A stretch of DNA of 14,792 bases from Isohypsibius dastychi (taxonomy: Eukaryota > Tardigrada > Eutardigrada > Parachela > Isohypsibiidae). The notes beneath the pieces were generated by a model, which was given only the letters and a program-made list of their open reading frames with translations, had not been told where the DNA came from and did no database searches. Of this stretch, positions 8,585 to 14,792 are shown piece by piece. Position 1 is the first letter of the stretch, and the number at the start of each line of letters is the position of its first letter. The stretch is taken from positions 1-14,792 of the forward strand of contig JAQIWT010000818.1 of NCBI GenBank assembly GCA_034696485.1, given 5' to 3'. Both the position numbers and the translations under genes were made by a program.

Positions 8585-10850
8585 TGTGAAATCGTGTTCC
8601 GTAGAAAGAACTGACAAGACAGAAGAAATTCTGAGGATGTCTTAGATCAGCATCCATGATGAATCCTCAATTGCAACCGTAGATTCTCCCTATGCTGTCG
8701 CCGTTGGAGATGCTGTCAAACATCTGGCTGTCGTATTACAGATTTTGTAATTTAAAAAACAGCTGTAAATAATAAGTTTCGAACGAGCGTACCCAGGTTT
8801 TTGTTGAACGATTTGTTAACGTTTGAAATTGTGGCAACATTGTGATTTGCTTCATCAGTGCTCTTGTTTCTTTTCGAGAGATTATTCAGTCATATCAGAT
8901 CGTTCGCATCAGTTGTCAGATGAATTGTCAAATTTTTGATGGTGAGGCCGACACGATTTCCCAGTTGTTTTTAGATTGATCGACTGGAGTCTTTCTTGAG
9001 CTTGCATGACAATGTCCAATATTTGGCAGTTGTTTCATCGCGATTGAAAAGATACAATCCCCCACAGAGATCTTCTTGAATTCTTCTTTGTCGTTGAATT
9101 AATCTTGTACCAGAGCCAAGTAAAGCTTTCTAACAGGGGAATTCAGGCAAATAAAACATTCATGTTTTTAGTCCCGTTTCTTTGCAGCTCTGTTTCAATA
9201 ATTTTGTGACAAAAAACGACTACTTTGCACACGGAGAAAATCACGATATTTCATTTTTAAAAAATGTTTTCAAGTTCCTGCTGAGAGTGAGAATCATTAA
9301 GCATTTTATCGTAAATGCAGTTGCTACGTAAAGCAGCTCAACATGAGGATGAGCAGCGGTGATGTCACGAGGGTTCACGTGAATGTCATATCGTAAACCC
9401 TGCTTGCCCATATGGGTTTGGAACTTGTTCATACTGATCATGTGATAAGACAGGAATCATGAAACAAATCAGAAGATCAGAAAGCTTTCAAGTACAGCCA
9501 AGTTACTAATCAATAATTAGTATGCCGATATTTTGATTTTTTGGGAACAATGCGAATTATCGAATCACTCATTTACCGCAATCACGGTTTGTGATTATTT
9601 ATAATTTTTAGCTAATCATAATTTAGTGTGCTTTTTTTTTATTGAATGAGTTAGTCAAAATTTTTTGCTAATCGCGAATTTTTTGGTCTGTTTTACAATG
9701 TCATCATTAGTATTAGCAGGTATCTTTAATATTTGTGGGCATGGAAAAAGCTATGTTGAACCTGCCATACGTTATAGTATACAGTTTCGGTCGATCATAC
9801 CGATACGATTCGGCCATGGTTAGAATAGTTATCATTATAAAATACTGACAAAGTCGGCTGTCCGTAATTGACGGTTTTTTTGATTATATGATATCTTTTC
9901 TGATTCATAGCTGAATCCTTATTAGTATGCAGCTAGTTCTTGATTTAAAAAACTGAATTTAGAATTTAAAATCACGTGTTTCTTGCAGTTTGCGTTTTTG
10001 TGAGGTTTTCGAATCAGAGGTTCCCATAGTATTTTTCTATGATCGTTTCTAAAAAATCAATAACTAACTAGAATAAGAAGAAATAAGAATTTGTAAGATT
10101 GTGACAGTGATTTTTGTAGTGTTGTGGTTTTTCAAATTTGTTTCCCATGATTGTTCTTTTATTTAATAGCCTGTTTATGTTTTAGTGTTGATAAGTAATT
10201 AGAATACGCTAAATACTTAACTGTATACAAATTGTTTTCGATTTATTCATTAAACTTTAATTAAGTCATTATTGATTCCTGTGCATCTTCCGTTTCGTAG
10301 TAATGTGATGGTTTCTTAATTGTTATCCCATGGTTATTTTTCGATTGAATAGATTATTTTTTGTTTATTTGCTCATTTATACTTAGTATTCGCTGATTAC
10401 TAATAAGAATGCCTATTGTTTTCGGTTTTATATAGAACGATAATCTGAGTAATAATAATCATAATTTAAAATAATGAATAGTAGTATATTCATATATGCC
10501 CATATAACTTTAAACATTCTTGTTTTGCCAGGGAATTGATTTCTTTGTTCGCAAAATCGCTATCAAGATCAATCCGCCGAACTGCGAATAAATCTAATTT
10601 TCTGCTGGCATTTCCACATATAAACATCAGTGAAAATGTGCCGAATTCTGGCAGCGTCCATTTGGAAAGAATCCAGAACTAATCAAGAAACTCCTATGGT
10701 GACTGCACAAGGGAAATGTGTAATTCTAAACGAGAATCATAAAAAAGGAAGACAAACAAAAATGCTTTTCATGTGACAAAAATTATATGTCCAATAGGTG
10801 AAGAGAGATATTAATAATATGAACCATAATGAAACTGAGTCCAGAGAAGA
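8585..10850. other. AT-rich stretch without recognised genes
   Basis: Base composition falls sharply; for example 10141-10200 has 15 G or C in 60. ATTAGTATGC-like motifs recur (about 9517, 9919). One plus-strand frame at 8544-8747 has a single internal TAG (8643) and a protein-like second half. A 66-codon minus frame lies at 9441-9241. A 45-codon plus frame from ATG 10636 is also open. None has a motif I know. Runs of T reach at most nine here. Confidence 0.5.
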
Positions 10851-10851
10851 T

Positions 10852-10860
10852 GGGGGGGGG
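10852..10860. repeat. Homopolymer of 9 G
   Basis: Nine G on the plus strand in otherwise AT-rich DNA. On the minus strand it reads C9, then 14 bases without AG, then CAG (complement of 10835-10837). It stands immediately upstream of the palindromes at 10871-10917. Confidence 0.95.
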
Positions 10861-10870
10861 CACTATATTT

Positions 10871-10917
10871 GGGAAAACCTCGAGGTTCTCCCGAATATCA
10901 AAAGACTTCGAGGTTTT
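10871..10917. repeat. Two overlapping hairpins sharing one arm
   Basis: AACCTCGAGGTT (10876-10887) is a perfect 12-bp palindrome inside a 22-base near-palindrome (10871-10892). The same left half, 10874-10883, is also the exact inverted copy of 10908-10917, which is followed by a T run. The left arm can therefore pair with its neighbour or with the distal arm, but not both. This resembles an attenuator in form; in a nuclear genome it is more likely a small duplicated palindrome. Confidence 0.75.
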
Positions 10918-11387
10918 TTGCAGGTAGATTTCGTTTAGGTGTGATGGAAGTTGAGCTTTCAGTTCAAGTGGCTATATTTATAATTCAAAATCTTTATATT
11001 AAAGTGCTAACGTTAGTAAGTATGTCACACTGATTGTTTTGAGTGGTTGGGTTTGGCGCACCTACTTGCCCAGATCCGCCCGCCGCTACGCTCTTAGCAT
11101 AACCGCTCGACTCATCATAGCCCCGTACTGTAGACTTTGTAAACGGAGCGATTCGACTTATCACTTAATTAATAATTTCATTCTCTTAATCAATGTTTGA
11201 AGTTGCTCGCAATACATGTTTCCTCAAAATTAAAAATTTTGCGCGTAGCGCGGAACACGCAACTAGTTGGTATTTGAGAGTCCATCAAAAAAATATCGAA
11301 ATCGCAGGTTTCCGTTTAATTTCCAAGCTAAATTCTACAAATTTCGGTTTTTTCTGATGTAATCGCCCTTATTTCTGGCATTTGTAG
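10918..11387. other. Non-coding stretch with a local GC-rich patch
   Basis: At 11055-11130 the composition rises abruptly (GCCCAGATCCGCCCGCCGC and neighbours) within AT-rich flanks. I checked this patch for a tRNA on both strands and found neither a B box nor a cloverleaf. Short GC palindromes lie near 11241 (GCGCGTAGCGCG). It could be a promoter-like patch, but I see no defined motif. Confidence 0.35.
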
Positions 11388-11857
11388 TGTTTTAAAACTG
11401 TGATGGTGACTCCGTTTCACCAGAAGGATCTTTCAGACACTCCGCTGTATCAGTTTCATGTCGCTCCTCTGACCACTCTCAGAAATCAGTTCCGAGAACT
11501 GGAAGTGCCTCCAGATCGCGTTTTCTTTTCGATAAAACTGAATCAATGGAAGTTCAAGCAATTGAGCAAGTTTGCTCGATCCTAGCTGAATCAAACTGTT
11601 CAATCTGAGAAGGAAATCAGCGCGTACTGGAAACCAGTTTCAAGCGAGCATTCATTTGATTTAGAGGAACATTTTTGTGGTCGACTTTCGGGGATTGAAG
11701 ATATTGAAGCGGACAGTAAGAGATTCGAGACAGCCATGATTAATATCCCACATGTTGTATTCGTCAAAACGAGAACGGCTGAACGTCGGCTGGAAACGTC
11801 TGTCCAGAAACCGGAAGTCATCACCTCTGCTAAAATGCAATCAGGTATTTCAGAGTG
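11388..11857 (+). pseudogene. Unassigned frame of ~156 codons broken by one TAG
   Basis: One plus phase is open from 11388 to 11857 except for TAG at 11583-11585. It begins just after CTGGCATTTGTAG, which resembles a 3' splice site. The 90 codons after the TAG read as a charged, soluble-looking protein, but no family motif is visible. It lies about 640 bases upstream of the ribonucleotide reductase pseudogene on the same strand and could be a decayed gene of similar age. A 129-codon minus-strand frame (11989-11600) overlaps it, so strand and even coding status are uncertain; it may be chance. Confidence 0.2.
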
Positions 11858-12236
11858 AAGCCGTATTGTTTTTAAGCTTTGTTCAATGATGTACCACCGG
11901 AAACAAGTCTGAAATAGTTTGTGCTCTTTGCATGATTTTTGAGAATTATTCTGTATCATGTTTTGAGATATAAGTGTGAGCAAAAACATTTCATAATATT
12001 GGAAGTGCTAGTTTTTCAGTCTCTATTAGAACTGAGAGATGATTATTTGGTAATTTACACTCCGGGAAGAAATCCGTGCTTATGATGCCGATCAGCGATC
12101 TTAGATTTTGTTCTCGTACTTTTGGGTATCGTTTACTGACGTTCTTGCGAGTAAGTCTGAAAATCAGCTCACTGCGAGTAAACGTTTAGAATGTTTGGAC
12201 TTTTATTGTACATCTCCGTCAAGACTAAGTGCTCTT
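11858..12236. other. Non-coding stretch with a small inverted repeat
   Basis: No gene is recognised. An 8-bp perfect inverted repeat (12130-12137 / 12177-12184, CGTTTACT) encloses a direct repeat of TGCGAGTAA. Confidence 0.45.
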
Positions 12237-12296
12237 CTGCGCCGTATCGATTAACCGAACGAACAGCCCGAAGTGAGCTCTTCAGTTTGCGCAGAC
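12237..12296 (+). repeat. Dispersed repeat, copy B (partner at 2892-2954)
   Basis: Same-orientation relative of 2892-2954, sharing CTGCGCC, TATCGATTAA, GAACAG and TTTGCGCAGAC in order. It ends about 200 bases before the recognisable start of the ribonucleotide reductase pseudogene. The 65-codon frame at 12191-12388 runs through it and is not taken as a gene. Confidence 0.65.
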
Positions 12297-12499
12297 CTAG
12301 GTTAGTGCGAAGTTTTCGCTTGACGATTGAAGTTTACCGAATTACGCGAACTATCCTTCGACAGAGAAATTCAAACTTTCTATGTTAGGTGCAATTACTT
12401 CTTCTTGTGCCAAAAAAGTGGCGTAAAAGTGTTCAATTGCTCTTTATGTTAGACGATCGTTTATCTTCGCCAACGTGTTTTCTCCAGGTGATATCTATA

Positions 12500-13416
12500 A
12501 ATTTACACGGCATCTCATTTTCGTTGGATGTTCTGATCATGGACTTCTGGGTCCTGTATAGAAAAGCTCAGGCTTCATTTCGGACTGCAGAAGAAATCGG
12601 TTTCTCAAACAATGAAATTCATGGACCTCTAAGAAATCCGAAGAACAAAAGCTCGTCCTGACTGTTTTGAGCTTTTCCGCCGCAGATGATGGGATGGTGA
12701 TGGAACATATTGCCAAAAATTATCTTCAAGAGGTTAAAATTCCAGACGCTAGAGCGTTTTATTCTTTTCAGATGAACATCGAAAATATCCATTCGGAGGT
12801 CACCTTATTCGCGACTGATTTTTATGTTAAAAATGAAGATCAAAAAAAGAAAAGATCTTGAAAGCAGTGGTTTGCGATCTTGCTGTGAAATAGCATGCTG
12901 ATCGGGCCTTGCAATTCATTTGAACAAATCTCTTCCATTTTGTGAAATCCTTGTTTTTTTTTGCAGCCGTTGGGATAATGCAAATCTGGTTGATAAGCCG
13001 CTCGCTTTTACCTGCTCTGATGTTCTCGAATGAACTCATCAGTCGTGACGAATCTCTTCATGTTATATGCGCTTGTTGACTTCATCAAGAACTACCGGTG
13101 AGATGTACATATGAAAAAATACGGGATATTATATTGACCGCAACCAAACTCAAAAAAGTTTTAGTAGATAACGTTTTCTCAAGCAGAAGTTGAGACAAAT
13201 TCAAGCATAATGGGGCAGTATGTTGATCATGTTTGTAAAAAAGTGCTCGACATGTTCGATCTTGATTCTGAATTTCGCACGACTAACTAAGTCTTCAACT
13301 CTTGCGGAAAACATAAACCGAAAAGCAAGTCGAATTTCTTCTAGCGGAAAGATGCTGAATACCGACTCTCAAAAACTCGTGATCAGACCACATTCACATC
13401 GGACGCAAATTTTTTA
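12500..13416 (+). pseudogene. RRM2: Ribonucleotide reductase small subunit (R2) pseudogene, intronless
   Basis: The intact enzyme is the di-iron, tyrosyl-radical subunit that with R1 makes deoxynucleotides in the cytosol. Recognisable blocks in order: DFWVLYRKAQASFRTAEE (12542-12595), AADDG (12679-12693), FYSFQMNIENIHSE (12757-12798), HADRALQFI (12894-12920), FFFAAVG (12954-12974), FSNELISRDESLH (13023-13061) and the tail FTSDANF (13393-13413). About 305 of roughly 390 residues can be followed; the variable N-terminal part is not seen. Phase changes near 12530, 12619, in the A-run at 12842-12850, and near 13200. Stops: TAG 12891, TGA 12921, TGA 13077, TGA 13191, TAA 13288, TAG 13342. Several residues after FFFAAVG are deleted. 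In mouse numbering Asp139, Glu170, His173, Glu267 and His270 are kept, but radical Tyr177 is Thr (12802-12804) and Glu233 is missing. No intron interrupts it and no poly-A or target duplication is evident, so retrocopy versus transfer from an intronless source is open. Confidence 0.93.
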
Positions 13417-14792
13417 TCTATTCTCATGATTCATTAAATTATTTTCATGTTGCAGAAATTTTGGAAAATGTTAAGTACGTTTAGATCATACTTTTGTCCT
13501 GAGCAAGGAGATAATGAATTGTTATAACCAAATCACGAGGAGGAATCGAGTAAGAAAGTAAATAATCTTCAAAAAAATTAATTCAAAATACAACCAGAGC
13601 GCCCAAACAGAGTCTTTAAACGCAGGGGAGTTGCAATTTGATCGCGAGAATAGCAGATGCGGAAATTCACTGCTGTGAATTAGGTTAAAACGGCTGCAAA
13701 AATAAGGAACGTTATTAAAGTAATGAGATTTTGAATAACATTCTTGGCTTGTGTTCTTGCTTGTGCGCTGCGTAAACAATTGACTGGTAAGAATATCTTA
13801 TACTGGGATCCAACGAGGAATAGCCAGGTTTTAGGTTCTGGAAAAAACCTGGATAGTCTCGAGCTCTCTTTGACGAGGTCGATAGTCCTGGATTCGAAAA
13901 GTAATTCAAGGCACTGCTGAAAACAGATCTTCAGTGCGGTCTTTCCGCTGTTCGCCTCAGAGATAGCATTATGGCCGATGGTAAAGAAACTTGTGGTAAT
14001 CCGGAAAGTTGATTAATTGGCTGAATTTCGTGAGCTGAGTCATTCTGTAAAATGCTCAAGCAGGTTGCAAATCGTCGATGATAAATTACTGTAATTTTCA
14101 AGTTTCTATCCTGAAAATTCCACACAAGTTTTCTCACTTCGGACTAACAGTTTGGGCATGTTCTAAGAGTTGTTATCCGGCTTCGGTTTCCTTCATTCCA
14201 GAAGATGTGCAGACAAGGTCAACCAACCACGTAAGAGCTTCCATTGCATGGTTCCAAGCAAGTCGTACAGTTTTCCGCAAACTGGAATCTGCCATTGGAC
14301 GGCATGCTGGAACCTTGTGTTGAAAAAAATCAGTTTATTCGTGTGAAAACGCTATCCGCTTCTTCATCGGTCAAACGAGTGGGTTCCATTGAGGCCGGGA
14401 AAATTGTTAGTTTGGTTAAGATTATTTTTAACAGATTGGAGTTATTTACTGTTGCACAGACCCACTGGAATATCTGCTGTTAAAGAAGATTCATATTGAT
14501 TGGGAGTTGTTGGTGATGAAAGTTCATTATCTAGTGCAATGGAATATTTGTGAGAATTAAAGATTCTCTGGTGATATCATAGGTGCTATCACCTGCTTTG
14601 CATTCAACTGTTACAGAAAATCGTCAACAATAGGATTTTTTGTCAAAGTTGTAGCTACTCCCTTTTGTTCTTCAGTTTAGAGCAATATGAAATGTGATGA
14701 ATGCAATGTTTTGTTCTTACAAGCAAAGTGCCCCTGACTGGACAAGTTTAAAAATGAGCCGTACGTTCTACAACGTAGAACATGCATTGAAG
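13417..14792. other. Stretch downstream of the R2 pseudogene, no gene recognised
   Basis: Frames at 14078-14323 (81 codons) and 14244-14483 (79 codons) overlap in different phases on the plus strand. The second reads as a soluble basic protein but has no motif I know. A stem of 9 bp lies at 13824-13852. Minus-strand frames at 13779-13522, 13909-13715 and 14137-13931 are of chance length. No poly-A tail follows the pseudogene. Confidence 0.45.
13824..13852. repeat. 9-bp hairpin
   Basis: CCAGGTTTT (13824-13832) pairs perfectly with AAAACCTGG (13844-13852) around an 11-base loop that itself contains AGGTTCTGG, an imperfect further copy of the arm. No T run or gene end next to it suggests a terminator. 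Confidence 0.75.

Noticed and set aside
11055-11130. tRNA gene in the GC-rich patch
   Set aside because: Neither strand gives an acceptor stem, a GGTTCGA-type B box or a cloverleaf.
11600-11989. Minus-strand frame of 129 codons as a gene
   Set aside because: It has no recognisable motif, its length is near the chance maximum for this window, and it overlaps a comparably open plus-strand frame.
7235-12388. Reassigned TAG codon, because several long frames are broken by a single TAG (7235, 8643, 11583, 12386)
   Set aside because: The R2 copy, the only frame with known homology, contains TAG, TGA and TAA as well as frameshifts, which fits decay. Picking long frames with one stop also makes such cases expected by chance.
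12952-12966. T tract followed by GCAG as a 3' splice site in the R2 copy
   Set aside because: The codons TTT TTT TTT GCA GCC GTT align with the conserved FAAVEG region of R2, and homology continues on both sides in one phase, so it is coding sequence by descent and not an intron end.

Overview
The window looks like non-coding, repeat-bearing DNA from a nuclear eukaryotic genome. It has no bacterial-style gene packing, no operons, and almost no reading frame longer than chance allows at this base composition. I could not place the organism. An invertebrate is a guess, based only on short inverted-repeat elements, C/G homopolymers and gene-poor DNA. No tRNA, rRNA, CRISPR array or intact autonomous transposon was seen.

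Layout. Positions 1-112 are a 7-bp tandem array cut by the window edge. Positions 522-1083 resemble a non-autonomous DNA transposon with 17-bp terminal inverted repeats and an internal hairpin rich in ATTGCGG/CCGCAAT. From 2280 to 3965 there are three separate fold-back structures, including a perfect 50-bp inverted repeat (2280-2329 / 2415-2464). Positions 4697-4731 and 5188-5327 carry short decayed tandem repeats. Positions 5330-8584 have a higher G+C content and many short frames in all phases. The longest reading frame of the window (229 codons) ends this part and crosses a run of 15 G. From about 8.6 kb the DNA becomes AT-rich, especially 9.5-10.6 kb.

The one gene I recognise is at about 12500-13416 on the plus strand. 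It is an intronless, badly broken copy of the small subunit (R2) of class I ribonucleotide reductase. It can be followed from just upstream of the first conserved helix to the last residues of the C-terminal tail. It has at least six in-frame stops, several frameshifts, a small deletion and loss of the radical tyrosine, so it is a pseudogene. Its lack of introns fits an old retrocopy or a copy that came from an intronless (for example viral) source; the sequence does not decide between them. Other single-stop frames nearby (11388-11857, 8544-8747, 14244-14483) could be equally decayed genes, but I could not assign them.

The most unusual shared signal is that all four long G/C homopolymers (9-15 bases), read on their C strand, are followed within 3-14 nt by CAG as the first AG. 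That makes them look like poly-C polypyrimidine tracts of 3' splice sites, or a microsatellite that imitates them.
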